DNA of 64,000 nucleotides from Sulfuricurvum sp. (lineage in GTDB: Bacteria; Campylobacterota; Campylobacteria; Campylobacterales; Sulfurimonadaceae): contig NZ_JAQTYM010000002.1 in assembly GCF_028688295.1 (NCBI RefSeq), positions 37,759-101,758 of the forward strand, in the 5' to 3' direction. Position 1 is the stretch's first letter; the number at the start of each line of letters is the position of its first letter. The notes under the pieces are model-generated. The model was not told the DNA's origin and ran no database searches. It worked only from the letters and a program-made list of their open reading frames with translations. Of the stretch, positions 16,773-26,204 are shown piece by piece. The position numbers and the translations under genes were made by a program.

Positions 16773-18308
16773 ATGAATAAACACCAACAACAAACCTATT
16801 CAACCATCGTATCAGCGGATCCTTATAAAGGCGACTTCTACGTCGGTACATTTAATACTATTTCTAGTATTGCATCTCCTTCTTTTTCAAAAGACCAATA
16901 TAGTGTATCTTTTTTAAACACAAAAGGATTTATTTCAGCCCTCATAGGAATTAGTAAAAATATTCCTGATGATGATATCTATGATGCTCTTGAGAATAAA
17001 GTATATGAAGAACTTGCGTTGGATATGGCCGTTGAATACCATATTCGTTATGTTGAAGCGCTACATCGAAGTACCGAGGGAGATCGATTTTTTCATGTTT
17101 TTGTAGTAGATCCACTTACATTAGAACAAGAATACGTAAAAATTGTCGATTCCATCAAATACATTGATCAACTTATTCCTGTACCGTTATTATTAAAATC
17201 ACTCTACGTAAAAGAAATCATTGACTCCTCTGATGTACATTGTTTTATTTATTTTCAAGAAAACGATTCTTTTTTCTGTATCTATAACGAGCAAGAATTT
17301 ATTTACACCAAATCTTTAAAATTTTCTCTTTTGCACATGCACGAACGATTTTGTGAACTGATTGGTGAACAAATTGATTTTAACAGCTTTCAAATCATGC
17401 TTTCGACAGAAGGTCTTAATACTTCAAACTCTGATTATCAAAAAAATCTCATCAAACTTTTTGGTGAGATTTTTCTCCATATTAGCGATATCATGGCATA
17501 CGCAAAAAGAGCTTATGATATTAAAAGATTTGATGAAATTTTCATTGGAACAAGCGTTGGAAGCGTCCTCGGCTTAGATGAATACGCACAAACCTATCTA
17601 GGATTAAAAACAGCCCCTTTTGAATTTGATTACGGTTTTAACACTAATGGCCTAAATGTTGATCAAATTCATCAACTAATGCACCTCTATGGACGACTTC
17701 AAGCAGAAGAGCGTTATGAATGTAATTTCACTATATTTCACAGACCTCCCCCTTTTGCGAAGCGTGAAAGTGGCAAGCTTATTTTAATTGCAGCTGCTTC
17801 TTTAGCTGGAGCACTACTTTATCCAGGAGTTTATTGGGGATTGTCTTACGTAGAAGAATTTCACCATGCAGTTTTGAGTAAAGAATACGCACAGGTTCAT
17901 ATCGAAAAAACAGAACGTGAGGCAATAATAAATCTTAAAAATGCTAATAAAAATGCAGCACAAGTACTTTTAGATGAAGAAAAAACTGCTTACAAACAAA
18001 AACAAGACACTTTGGTTCAAGTACACGAGAAAAAAGTCGATTATCCAATGAAAGCTAAAATCATTTCTGATTTTACCCGTAGCTTTAATCAATACAGAGT
18101 TCAACTTAAAACAGTGGCTTATATTGAAAACAATGTAAGTAAAACCTTTATTTTTGGATTAACATCCACAAAAACGCAAGACATAACTGCTCTTTTGAAA
18201 AATTTAACGGATAGTAAACGTGATAAATACACTTTTAACCTTGAACTTATCTCTTACGATGAAGAAGAGAAATCCTATTTAAGTGAACTCAAGGCGGTAA
18301 TCAAATGA
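16773..18308 (+). CDS. MshI-like PilM-PilN fusion protein
   Basis: The inner membrane platform component of a type IV pilus/type II secretion-like machine. It has 511 residues in three parts. The first is a cytoplasmic region resembling actin-like PilM (about 1-330; the FDEIFIGTSVGSVLGLDEY stretch is typical of the second lobe). Then come one membrane segment (about 336-360) and a periplasmic coiled coil plus small C-terminal domain like PilN (365-511). Elsewhere PilM and PilN are usually separate proteins. It is the first of nine genes in MSHA order and overlaps the next gene by four bases. Assignment rests on domain layout and order rather than a sharp motif. Confidence 0.7.
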   Translation: MNKHQQQTYSTIVSADPYKGDFYVGTFNTISSIASPSFSKDQYSVSFLNTKGFISALIGISKNIPDDDIYDALENKVYEELALDMAVEYHIRYVEALHRSTEGDRFFHVFVVDPLTLEQEYVKIVDSIKYIDQLIPVPLLLKSLYVKEIIDSSDVHCFIYFQENDSFFCIYNEQEFIYTKSLKFSLLHMHERFCELIGEQIDFNSFQIMLSTEGLNTSNSDYQKNLIKLFGEIFLHISDIMAYAKRAYDIKRFDEIFIGTSVGSVLGLDEYAQTYLGLKTAPFEFDYGFNTNGLNVDQIHQLMHLYGRLQAEERYECNFTIFHRPPPFAKRESGKLILIAAASLAGALLYPGVYWGLSYVEEFHHAVLSKEYAQVHIEKTEREAIINLKNANKNAAQVLLDEEKTAYKQKQDTLVQVHEKKVDYPMKAKIISDFTRSFNQYRVQLKTVAYIENNVSKTFIFGLTSTKTQDITALLKNLTDSKRDKYTFNLELISYDEEEKSYLSELKAVIK

Positions 18309-18940
18309 AACTTCAAATCGAAGACTACCTTTATTCTTTAGATCAATCACTTTCGCAAAAAACAGAACGCGATAAAATGATGCTTTATGTCATGATATTT
18401 GCTTCGTTATTTGCATTTTCTTACTTATTATTTTGGGACAGCTCTGAAGCAAGTTTTCAAGTTTCGCATGAAAAAGCGCTTAAAGTTGAAAATGACCTCA
18501 ATATTGATAAAGACTACTTAACCCTTAATCCGCCTGAGCGTATTATACAAATTGAGCAAGAAACCGTAGAAATACAAAGACAGCATACTCTCTACATTCA
18601 ATACAACACTTACATAAAAGAGCAGTTAGAACAGATTTCTTCTCTTTATTATGATGAAAAAGTTTGGGGCGCATACCTCGATTCAATTTCACGTTATGCA
18701 CGTACTTATAATGTCAAATTAGTGGAATTTGGAAACACACTTCAAATTGACAACAGCTCATTCGGACACGTATTAGATATTTCTATAGCATCTGAGGGAG
18801 CATATAAAAATACCTTGAAATTCATTAATGCCCTTGAGCAAAGTCAATTGGTTGTTGATCTTCATGATTTTAATATTACCGCTGATGAAAAGCTAAAAGG
18901 TGATCTCAATATCTCAGTATGGGGGATCGTAAGACAATGA
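18305..18940 (+). CDS. MshJ/PilO-like inner membrane protein
   Basis: A bitopic protein of 211 residues. It has a short cytoplasmic tail, a membrane segment near residues 25-45 (MLYVMIFASLFAFSYLLFW), a periplasmic coiled coil (50-115) and a small alpha/beta C-terminal domain. This is the PilO/GspM layout, which pairs with PilN to link the ATPase platform to the secretin. It lies between the MshI-like and MshK-like genes. Confidence 0.7.
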   Translation: MKLQIEDYLYSLDQSLSQKTERDKMMLYVMIFASLFAFSYLLFWDSSEASFQVSHEKALKVENDLNIDKDYLTLNPPERIIQIEQETVEIQRQHTLYIQYNTYIKEQLEQISSLYYDEKVWGAYLDSISRYARTYNVKLVEFGNTLQIDNSSFGHVLDISIASEGAYKNTLKFINALEQSQLVVDLHDFNITADEKLKGDLNISVWGIVRQ

Positions 18941-19440
18941 AAAAACACATACTTTTAGGATTAATATGTGGGACACTACACGCTGCAGTAGTCATTCCAA
19001 CTATCTCGAATAGTACAACAGTACTACAGCCGCAAAATGATAAAGAGCTCGCGTGGGTTGATGAGCAGATTCAAGCCATTTTACCTTCTCGAGTTGGTGT
19101 GCCAGAAGGGTTTATTAATTCACTGCGTGATCCTATGAAAATGAAAAAAACTCTTCCCTCTGCGGCTAATGGGTCAAAGCTTCTTGCTCCTCCAAAATTA
19201 GGGATAGGAATAGACGTTTTAACTATGCCAAAAGTTATCGATGTGCCACTACGTCTACTAGCTATTATGAATAAAACCGTCTTGATCAACGGTAAATGGT
19301 ATAAAGTAGGAGACAGTGTCCGAAACTTCACCCTTTCTGAAGTAAAACAAAATTCTGTTTTACTTATTGGGAAAAAAGATCAAAAGCTTATTTTGTTTTT
19401 AACGAAACAAAATAATAACATTAAAATAACCACTAAATAG
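18937..19440 (+). CDS. MshK/PilP-like periplasmic protein (CtsR-equivalent position)
   Basis: A secreted protein of 167 residues that likely connects the PilN/O platform with the secretin. After the signal peptide (MKKHILLGLICGTLHA) comes a low-complexity linker. A small beta domain follows with AIMNKTVLINGKWYKVGDSV and NFTLSEVKQNSVLL, as in MshK and PilP homology-region proteins. The frame opens at 18919, but the ATG at 18937 sits on the previous stop (ATGA) and gives a proper signal peptide. In C. jejuni the gene before the secretin ctsD is ctsR, needed for natural transformation. Confidence 0.7.
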   Translation: MKKHILLGLICGTLHAAVVIPTISNSTTVLQPQNDKELAWVDEQIQAILPSRVGVPEGFINSLRDPMKMKKTLPSAANGSKLLAPPKLGIGIDVLTMPKVIDVPLRLLAIMNKTVLINGKWYKVGDSVRNFTLSEVKQNSVLLIGKKDQKLILFLTKQNNNIKITTK

Positions 19441-19449
19441 GAAAGTATC

Positions 19450-21099
19450 ATGACATCTATAATTAAACACCATGCACGAGCGTTTATGTTATCCGTTGCT
19501 ACGGCTGCACTGCTCTCTCCTACGGTACACGCAGATTGCACCTACGAACTCTTTAATATTTCGTCGGTAAAAGGGACCAGCGTAGGAGAATTTGTAGACC
19601 AACTCAGTGATGAGTGTGGTATGAGTGTCATTGTTACCGATGAACAGGCTGAAAATGTTCTGAAAAAACCTATGAACAAAACATTTTTGAAGAATCTCAC
19701 TATTAATGAAGTGTTTGATTTGATTATTAAAGAAAATAATCTTCAATACACACTTCAAAATAATGTGCTGAAAATCTCTTATTTAACCACAAAGACCTAT
19801 AATATAGATTATATTACCACAGAACGAAAAGGGACAGGAAGTACCAATATACGATTAAGTTCCAATTCTGGTACAGCAGCAGGAGCTGCTAGTGGTTCGG
19901 CCAAAGGCACAGGTGCCAACAATGCTTCTTCCGAGTCAGGAACCAATATTTCAACCATAGATGAGGTGAAATTTTGGGATACATTAGAGCAAGAAGTTAA
20001 AAGTATCCTTAGCCGCCCAGAAGATGATTATAAACAAAATAACACTCTAAATCAAGTATTAGATACAAAAGCTGACCCAACAAAAGCACCAGAACAAGAT
20101 TCACACCACAATATCTTCATCAATAAAAGTGCCGGCTTAGTAACAGTAACAGGGACTGGAAAGCAAATTCAAAGACTTGATGGCTATATCAATGAATTAC
20201 AGAAAAAAATGCATACACAAGTCCTAATTGATGTTAAGATGTACAGTGTCGTCTTTAGTGATGGCGCTTCAACAGGTATTGACTGGTCGCAACTGTACGC
20301 ACTCCAAAACATTGATTTAAGTTTCAATAGATTTAATCTACATAATGCTGCTGGATTTAAAGCGACATCAGAAGGTACTACTAATATTATGTTCCCATAT
20401 AGTGAAGTTTCTCCTTTACCTGGTGTAAATATTGGAACCAACATTTTTCAACTTGGAGCAAAAGGAAGTTTGAACGAAGTGGTTAAGTTTTTGAAAACCC
20501 AAGGAGACGTTTACTCCATCTCTAATCCAAAAATTTTAACGCTTAATAATCAACCTGCTCTTATTACTGCAGGAACAGAATTATTTTATAAAACAAAAAG
20601 TAGTTCTACTCTTGCCGGTGGAACAACAGGAACAACCTCACAAACTGATATTGTTAGTTCAGTTTTTTCGGGTGTTTTATTAGATATTACTCCTGAAATT
20701 GCTGGCGATGGAAGTATCACGTTACGTATTAATCCATCAATATCAGAAACAGCGAGTGAAATATCAACCAATAATTCAACACGCGACATGCCACCTGACT
20801 TGAGTCGTCGTCAAATCTCTTCAGTTATTACGGTTAAAGATGGAAGCCGTGTCATTCTAGGAGGCTTAATCAATACTAAAAATGTTCAAGATGACAACAA
20901 AGTTCCTTTTTTAGGTGATATTCCGGTATTAGGATACCTTTTTAAACGTGAAGCAATGAGTAAACGTACAGAAGAAATTGTTATTATTATCGAACCACAT
21001 ATTATCAAAAAAGAGAAAGATACCATTAGTTTAGGTGATTTAGGTTACACACGACTAGGTAGACAAATTGAAGAAGAAGCAAAGCAAGAAAGCAAGTAA
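19450..21099 (+). CDS. mshL: MshL/CtsD-like secretin
   Basis: The outer membrane channel of the pilus/DNA uptake machine. It has 549 residues with a signal peptide (1-28). A short N-terminal STN-like domain (about 45-115) is followed by a Gly/Ser/Ala-rich linker (about 135-170), then an N1-type domain. The C-terminal secretin domain shows SNPKILTLNNQPALI, an RRQISSVITVKDGSRVILGG-type segment and VPFLGDIPVLGYLF, the family signature. It is not a lipoprotein, as its cleavage region is TVHADC without a clear lipobox. It is followed after three bases by the ATPase gene. Confidence 0.9.
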   Translation: MTSIIKHHARAFMLSVATAALLSPTVHADCTYELFNISSVKGTSVGEFVDQLSDECGMSVIVTDEQAENVLKKPMNKTFLKNLTINEVFDLIIKENNLQYTLQNNVLKISYLTTKTYNIDYITTERKGTGSTNIRLSSNSGTAAGAASGSAKGTGANNASSESGTNISTIDEVKFWDTLEQEVKSILSRPEDDYKQNNTLNQVLDTKADPTKAPEQDSHHNIFINKSAGLVTVTGTGKQIQRLDGYINELQKKMHTQVLIDVKMYSVVFSDGASTGIDWSQLYALQNIDLSFNRFNLHNAAGFKATSEGTTNIMFPYSEVSPLPGVNIGTNIFQLGAKGSLNEVVKFLKTQGDVYSISNPKILTLNNQPALITAGTELFYKTKSSSTLAGGTTGTTSQTDIVSSVFSGVLLDITPEIAGDGSITLRINPSISETASEISTNNSTRDMPPDLSRRQISSVITVKDGSRVILGGLINTKNVQDDNKVPFLGDIPVLGYLFKREAMSKRTEEIVIIIEPHIIKKEKDTISLGDLGYTRLGRQIEEEAKQESK

Positions 21100-21102
21100 C
21101 GG

Positions 21103-21912
21103 ATGGAGAACTCTCTTTTCTCAAAACCGCGTGAACTCTTTTTAGATATTGTCAATCCAAGGGATTATGTCCAGATTGACAGTGTCTCTCATATGTATCA
21201 ATCGCTAAAAAGTTCTGTCCAAAAACCATTAAAAATGATTCTTCTATACGGCCGACCAGGGACTGGTAAAAGCATGTTGTTGCATAAATTGCATCACGAC
21301 TTATCAAAACATCAAAAAGTTCATATGATTTCTACTCCAATCATTGATGAAGAGGATTTTTTACGGGTATTAGCGCAAAATATTTTTGGACATGCTCCTC
21401 GCGAGACAATGACATTGACACGTTTTTTAGAAATTTCTTCAGCTCTTTCTATGAATCCAATTCCTATTGTCTTATTGGACGAAGCTCAATTGTACAGCTC
21501 TGCTTTAATGGAAAAAATCCGTCTTATTTCTGATGCAAGATCAATTAAATTCGTCATCACACTGCACAAAACAGACAAAGAAGACATCATCGCAAAAGAG
21601 CATTTTCAAACACGAATATGGGAAAGTGTTGAATTACAAAACGCAACCGCTGAAGAGTTAAAAATATATGTTCAAAAAAAGCTCTTAAAGGCCAACTGTT
21701 TTGATGTTGCCAATATGTTTAATGACAAAAACATGAAATTAGTAGCATCTCTAACCAATGGGAACTACCGAGAAACTAATAAATTGCTTTTTTCGCTGTT
21801 TAGCCTGTACTGCTGGTATGAAGAAAACAATCCAAATCTTATTAAGTACAATTCTATCAAATCAAAATGGATTGAAATGGCAGCTATTCATACGGGGCTC
21901 ATACATGCTTGA
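21103..21912 (+). CDS. mshM: MshM/ExeA-like AAA ATPase (CtsP-like)
   Basis: A cytoplasmic ATPase of the ExeA/MshM family, 269 residues, with Walker A GRPGTGKSMLL and Walker B PIVLLDEAQLY. A C-terminal helical region contains TNGNYRETNKLLF. In type II systems ExeA with ExeB helps secretin assembly; in C. jejuni the equivalent CtsP is required for transformation. It lacks ExeA's membrane segment and peptidoglycan-binding part. The next gene, a membrane protein, overlaps by eight bases and is a natural partner (ExeB/MshN/CtsX position). Confidence 0.85.
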   Translation: MENSLFSKPRELFLDIVNPRDYVQIDSVSHMYQSLKSSVQKPLKMILLYGRPGTGKSMLLHKLHHDLSKHQKVHMISTPIIDEEDFLRVLAQNIFGHAPRETMTLTRFLEISSALSMNPIPIVLLDEAQLYSSALMEKIRLISDARSIKFVITLHKTDKEDIIAKEHFQTRIWESVELQNATAEELKIYVQKKLLKANCFDVANMFNDKNMKLVASLTNGNYRETNKLLFSLFSLYCWYEENNPNLIKYNSIKSKWIEMAAIHTGLIHA

Positions 21913-22654
21913 TATCAAAAAGTTAGAACGTCGTTGGCTCAAATATAAAATCAAATCTTTTGCCCCTTATTTTATGGTTTTTTTTCTATTACTCTTAGTG
22001 TTGAGTGGCGTTTCTTGGTGGTTTAAATCACAAATCTCTACGCAAACAAGTATTACTAAAGTTCCTATGACAAGTACATTAAAAGCAGTAAGTGACAAAT
22101 CGTTACCGCTCACAATTGATGAAAATACTACTATCTTGGAACCATCTATGGATTTTATTCAATCTTTTCAAGATGCACCAGTACCTAATGAAATACAAAC
22201 ATCTCCTACGTCAATCAAAAAAATACCGACACCGCAGTTGCCACCCATACCAAAGAATTTAAAGATACCCGAGTATTCACCTAGCCAAACAGTGCCAGTT
22301 GCATCTCGCTTGCTTGGTGATGATAAATCTCTCTCTATCAAGAGAGATGATACAAAACTTGATATTAATGAGTTACAACGTAGATTTAAAGAGACATCAA
22401 ATGCTAATCTTGCTCTTTTTATATCCCGCTACTATTATGATCATGGAGATTATAATGAAGCTTATAATTATGCTCTGAAAACCAATAATCTTAATAATCG
22501 AATTGATGAGAGTTGGATACTGTTTTCAAAATCACTTGTCAAACTTGGAAAAACCGATCAAGCAAAAAAAACACTTCAACTTTATATTTCTCAATCAAAT
22601 TCTGATGCAGCTAAAAACCTATTAGATAATATTGAAAGAGGAAATTTTAAATGA
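21905..22654 (+). CDS. MshN-like membrane protein with TPR repeats
   Basis: A bitopic protein of 249 residues: a cytoplasmic start, a membrane segment at about 24-45 (FMVFFLLLLVLSGVSWWF), a Pro-rich periplasmic linker (115-145) and a C-terminal tetratricopeptide-like region (NLALFISRYYYDHGDYNEAY, then an ESWILFSKSLVKLGKTDQA repeat). This matches MshN. In C. jejuni the gene at this place is ctsX, a membrane protein that anchors CtsP; the shared position suggests the same job. An overlapping frame opens at 21758, but the ATG at 21905 gives the right topology. Confidence 0.7.
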   Translation: MLDIKKLERRWLKYKIKSFAPYFMVFFLLLLVLSGVSWWFKSQISTQTSITKVPMTSTLKAVSDKSLPLTIDENTTILEPSMDFIQSFQDAPVPNEIQTSPTSIKKIPTPQLPPIPKNLKIPEYSPSQTVPVASRLLGDDKSLSIKRDDTKLDINELQRRFKETSNANLALFISRYYYDHGDYNEAYNYALKTNNLNNRIDESWILFSKSLVKLGKTDQAKKTLQLYISQSNSDAAKNLLDNIERGNFK

Positions 22655-23190
22655 AAGTATTACTACTCATTACTCTTTTCTCGTACAGTTTATTGGCAGA
22701 TACAAACCAAAAACTTTTTGATCTGTATCAAAAGGGGATGTACACAGAAGCCTGTAACTATGGATATAGTATCTTTTCGCGTAATATGCATAATGAACCC
22801 TTTATATCGCTGGTAGGATTTTCATGCCTTAAAGCTGATCAAATTGATCGCTTATCTCCAGTCATGTCTTCTTTATCCCAATCTCCTGATGCACGTGCTA
22901 ACAGCGCTTATTTTGCCCTTATCGTTATGCAAAAAAAACTGCTAATGCAGGCACTTTATGATAATAAGCCGATCATAAATTTAAAGTTTCCAACAAATTC
23001 TCATCTTCTATCTAAAGTATTCCAGTTTTATCTTAAAAACCCAAAAATGACTGAATCAATAAAAGAGTATCAAGACCCTACTAATCCAAGGCAAAGTTTT
23101 AAACTATATACTACACAAATTGATGGTCGCAAGAGTTTAGCAATAGATGAATATTATGATAAAATATTAACACTTCATCATGTGTATTGA
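22651..23190 (+). CDS. Secreted helical protein of unknown function in the msh/cts cluster
   Basis: I cannot assign this 179-residue protein to a family. A signal peptide (MKVLLLITLFSYSLLADT) is followed by helical repeat-like sequence (LFDLYQKGMYTEACNYGYSIF) with two Cys residues (in EACNYGY and FSCLKAD) that could pair in the periplasm. It overlaps the MshN-like gene by four bases and lies 14 bases before the ATPase gene, so it belongs to the machine by position. The canonical MSHA operon has no gene here between mshN and mshE. Confidence 0.7.
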   Translation: MKVLLLITLFSYSLLADTNQKLFDLYQKGMYTEACNYGYSIFSRNMHNEPFISLVGFSCLKADQIDRLSPVMSSLSQSPDARANSAYFALIVMQKKLLMQALYDNKPIINLKFPTNSHLLSKVFQFYLKNPKMTESIKEYQDPTNPRQSFKLYTTQIDGRKSLAIDEYYDKILTLHHVY

Positions 23191-23204
23191 ATAAGGAATA
23201 AGAT

Positions 23205-24941
23205 ATGGATCGTATCACCCAAGATTTACTCGAAAAACGCCATATCACCCAACAACAAATTGATCGTCTCACTTCTCGTGGTGTCCAAGATGACACAATA
23301 TTGGAAACGCTTAGTAAAATAGGTGCAATTTCTCTTAATTTTATAAAACGTTTCATTGTAGAACAAATTCGACTGGGTCGATATGAACTCTCTATTATTA
23401 AAAACTACCATTTTCTGGATGAAGGCTCAATATTATCACACTTAGCGGAAGTGATGGAAGTTCCATTTTTAGATCTGGACTCCATCGATATGGATTATCG
23501 TTTAGTAGAAAAAATACCAACCACGCAACTTAAACGCTACAGTGCGCTCCCCATCTCTCAGGATGACATGTATGTCCTTGTTGCTTTGTCTGATCCTCTT
23601 AATATCGAGGCTCAAGAATCCATTCAGCGTCTCTTTCCACGAAAATCACTTAAAGTTGCTGTTGCAACAGAAAAACAAATCCAAGCTTATTTATTTAAAA
23701 TGGAACTTAAAGATAGCGTTAAAGAGCTTGTAACCAATATCCGTAATGAATTACGCAACATCGGAACCATTGAAGAGCAACAAGAAGCTTCATCAATTTT
23801 ACAACTTATCGATGTCATTTTAAAAGCTTGTATCAAAGGACGGGCCAGTGATATTCACATCGAACCAACCGAAAAAAACTGTGTTGTTAGAGGACGTATT
23901 GATGGTAAATTGGCAGAAATTTTTATTTTTGACCGTGATATTTATCCTCCGCTAGCTTCTCGTATTAAACTTTTAGCAAATCTGGATATTGCTGAACGTC
24001 GTAAACCGCAAGATGGCCGTTTTTCAGCGATGGTTATGGATGCTGAATTTGATTTTCGTCTCTCTACCCTCCCAATCATATACGGAGAATCGATAGTCAT
24101 GCGTATTTTGGACAAAACAAAAGCACTGGTTAAACTCGAATCTTCTGGAATGGACACTGAGAGTTACCAAAAATTGATTAAAGGGTTAGAATCCCCTTTT
24201 GGTATTATCTTGGTTACGGGACCAACCGGAAGTGGAAAAACAACAACCCTTTACGGTGCCCTTAATGAACTTCGTAATGTTGAAGATAAAGTTATTACGG
24301 TAGAAGATCCCGTCGAATATCGTATGAATCTTATCCAACAAGTTCAAGTTAATCCAAAAGTTGGTCTCTCTTTTGCCGATGCGCTTCGCTCTATCCTTCG
24401 TCAAGATCCGGATAAAATTATGATTGGAGAGATTCGTGACCACGAAACGCTCGAGATTGCAATTAAAGCGGCACTCACAGGGCACTTAGTAATTTCAACG
24501 CTTCATACCAATGATGCGATTAGTGCTATTCCACGTATGTCAGATATGGGGATTGAACCTTATTTGATTAGTGGAGCACTTGTTGCGGTTCAAGCACAAC
24601 GTCTTGTTCGAAGAATATGCACCCATTGTAAGAAAGAGGCTGATGTTCCGCAAACCATTCTTCAAGAATACAGTACCTTTATACCTCCACATACGGTTTT
24701 TTATGAAGGAGCTGGGTGTAAAGAGTGTAACGGGTCAGGATACATGGGACGAGAAATGATTTGCGAAGTTCTTCCCATTACTGAAAATCTCTCAAGCATG
24801 ATTGCACGTGGAGCATCTAAAGACGATCTCCTTAAAGAGGCAAAACGTGAAGGTTTTGTAGGGATGTTTGAAAATGGAATGGCTAAAGCTGTTCATGGGG
24901 TTACAACACTAGATGAAATATTAAGGGTGGCAAAAGGATGA
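23205..24941 (+). CDS. mshE: MshE/CtsE-like type IV pilus/T2SS ATPase (GspE family)
   Basis: The cytoplasmic motor that powers pilus or pseudopilus extension. It has 578 residues. An N-terminal MshEN-type domain (1-160) is followed by the conserved RASDIHIEP region, Walker A GPTGSGKTTTLYG, and an Asp box/Walker B region PDKIMIGEIRDHETLEIA. A His box follows (TGHLVISTLHTNDA), then a tetracysteine zinc site (CTHCKK and CKECNGSGYMG). All catalytic elements are intact. The MshEN domain of Vibrio MshE binds cyclic di-GMP, so similar control is possible but not shown here. Confidence 0.93.
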   Translation: MDRITQDLLEKRHITQQQIDRLTSRGVQDDTILETLSKIGAISLNFIKRFIVEQIRLGRYELSIIKNYHFLDEGSILSHLAEVMEVPFLDLDSIDMDYRLVEKIPTTQLKRYSALPISQDDMYVLVALSDPLNIEAQESIQRLFPRKSLKVAVATEKQIQAYLFKMELKDSVKELVTNIRNELRNIGTIEEQQEASSILQLIDVILKACIKGRASDIHIEPTEKNCVVRGRIDGKLAEIFIFDRDIYPPLASRIKLLANLDIAERRKPQDGRFSAMVMDAEFDFRLSTLPIIYGESIVMRILDKTKALVKLESSGMDTESYQKLIKGLESPFGIILVTGPTGSGKTTTLYGALNELRNVEDKVITVEDPVEYRMNLIQQVQVNPKVGLSFADALRSILRQDPDKIMIGEIRDHETLEIAIKAALTGHLVISTLHTNDAISAIPRMSDMGIEPYLISGALVAVQAQRLVRRICTHCKKEADVPQTILQEYSTFIPPHTVFYEGAGCKECNGSGYMGREMICEVLPITENLSSMIARGASKDDLLKEAKREGFVGMFENGMAKAVHGVTTLDEILRVAKG

Positions 24942-26185
24942 AATATTTTGTAGCAACGGTTCTCGTTAAAGGTAAAAAAATAGAGCAAGGTTTGTACGCT
25001 GAAAGCAAAAAAGAAGCCCATTATTTAGCCAAAATAAAATATACAGGAATGCTTTTAAAAATCAGTGAAACTCCTGCACCCATGGAAGATCAGCTCCGTC
25101 GTTTTAAAGAAAGCTTGTTTTCAAATATTAAAAAACGCAAATTAAAACAAGATTCTCTTATCGCTGCCATTCGTCAGCTTGCGGTTATGACCAATGCCGG
25201 AATCTCTATTCATGATTCACTAAAAGAAATTGCCGATGCAACGACAGATACAACACTGCAAGTCGTTTTAGGAACAATTGCGGAGGATATTAATGCCGGG
25301 CACAGCCTTTCTCAATCCGCTGCAAAATTTTCTTATGAGCTGGGCAACCTCTCTTTAGCAATGATTGAATTGGGTGAAAAGACCGGAAATATGGCGGAAG
25401 CACTCCATAAACTCGCGGATATGCTCGAAGAAATTCGTCGAAATATTATCAAATTCAAAAAGGCAATGGCCTATCCGAGAAATGTCATGATCGCTATGGC
25501 GATCGCATTTACCGTTCTTATTTCCTACGTTGTTCCTCAGTTTAAAACAATTTTCGAACAATTGGGCGCTGAGTTACCGATGCCAACCAAAATCCTTCTA
25601 TTTTTAGAACATTTATTTAATACCTATGGGCTGTACGTCCTCGCAGGAATTTTTATTTTTATTTTTGCATTTCGTTATATGCTCAATCACAATCGAGAGT
25701 TTCGCTACAAATGGCACCAATTTCTACTAAAAACCTATCTTATTAAAAATATTATTATGTATGCTACCCTTAACCGCTTTACCCTCGTATTTTCTGAGTT
25801 AGTTCGTGCAGGTATCCCCATTGCTGAAGCACTAGAAACATCGATTGCCATGATTGACACACTTCCTCTTCAGGAAAAATTATTAACCGTTCGCCAAACG
25901 GTTGAAAAAGGGGGAACCCTTCATGATGGCTTAGCCGAAACGAAACTTTTTGAAAACATGATTATCCAAATGATCTCCGCTGGAGAATCAAGTGGTCAAC
26001 TCGATGCTATGATGCAAAAAGTTATGGAATACTATAAAATGAAATTTGATGCGATTATCGATGGACTCTCCGAAGCGATAGAACCCATTATGCTTTTATT
26101 GATTGCGGCGATGGTTGTACTGTTAGCATTAGGAATTTTCTTACCGATGTGGGAAATGGGAAATGCAGTACAAGGTCGCCGATAA
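24938..26185 (+). CDS. mshG: MshG/CtsF-like inner membrane platform protein (GspF family)
   Basis: The polytopic platform protein on which the ATPase acts. It has 415 residues with two T2SSF domains (about 75-200 and 280-400), each with the family pattern (LAVMTNAGISIHDSLKEI; FSELVRAGIPIAEALETS). Three membrane segments lie at about 180-205, 230-250 and 380-405. It overlaps the ATPase gene by four bases. It ends the operon: a hairpin follows three bases after the stop, and no pilin, prepilin peptidase or minor pilin gene comes after it. Confidence 0.92.
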   Translation: MKYFVATVLVKGKKIEQGLYAESKKEAHYLAKIKYTGMLLKISETPAPMEDQLRRFKESLFSNIKKRKLKQDSLIAAIRQLAVMTNAGISIHDSLKEIADATTDTTLQVVLGTIAEDINAGHSLSQSAAKFSYELGNLSLAMIELGEKTGNMAEALHKLADMLEEIRRNIIKFKKAMAYPRNVMIAMAIAFTVLISYVVPQFKTIFEQLGAELPMPTKILLFLEHLFNTYGLYVLAGIFIFIFAFRYMLNHNREFRYKWHQFLLKTYLIKNIIMYATLNRFTLVFSELVRAGIPIAEALETSIAMIDTLPLQEKLLTVRQTVEKGGTLHDGLAETKLFENMIIQMISAGESSGQLDAMMQKVMEYYKMKFDAIIDGLSEAIEPIMLLLIAAMVVLLALGIFLPMWEMGNAVQGRR

Positions 26186-26187
26186 GC

Positions 26188-26204
26188 AGAGGCATTAAGC
26201 CTCT
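26188..26204. terminator. Bidirectional hairpin between mshG and uvrD
   Basis: A six-base stem (AGAGGC / GCCTCT) with an ATTAA loop is followed by TTCGTTTG on the plus strand. It starts three bases after the mshG stop and overlaps the last codons of convergent uvrD. It probably ends transcription of the long plus-strand run. Confidence 0.5.
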
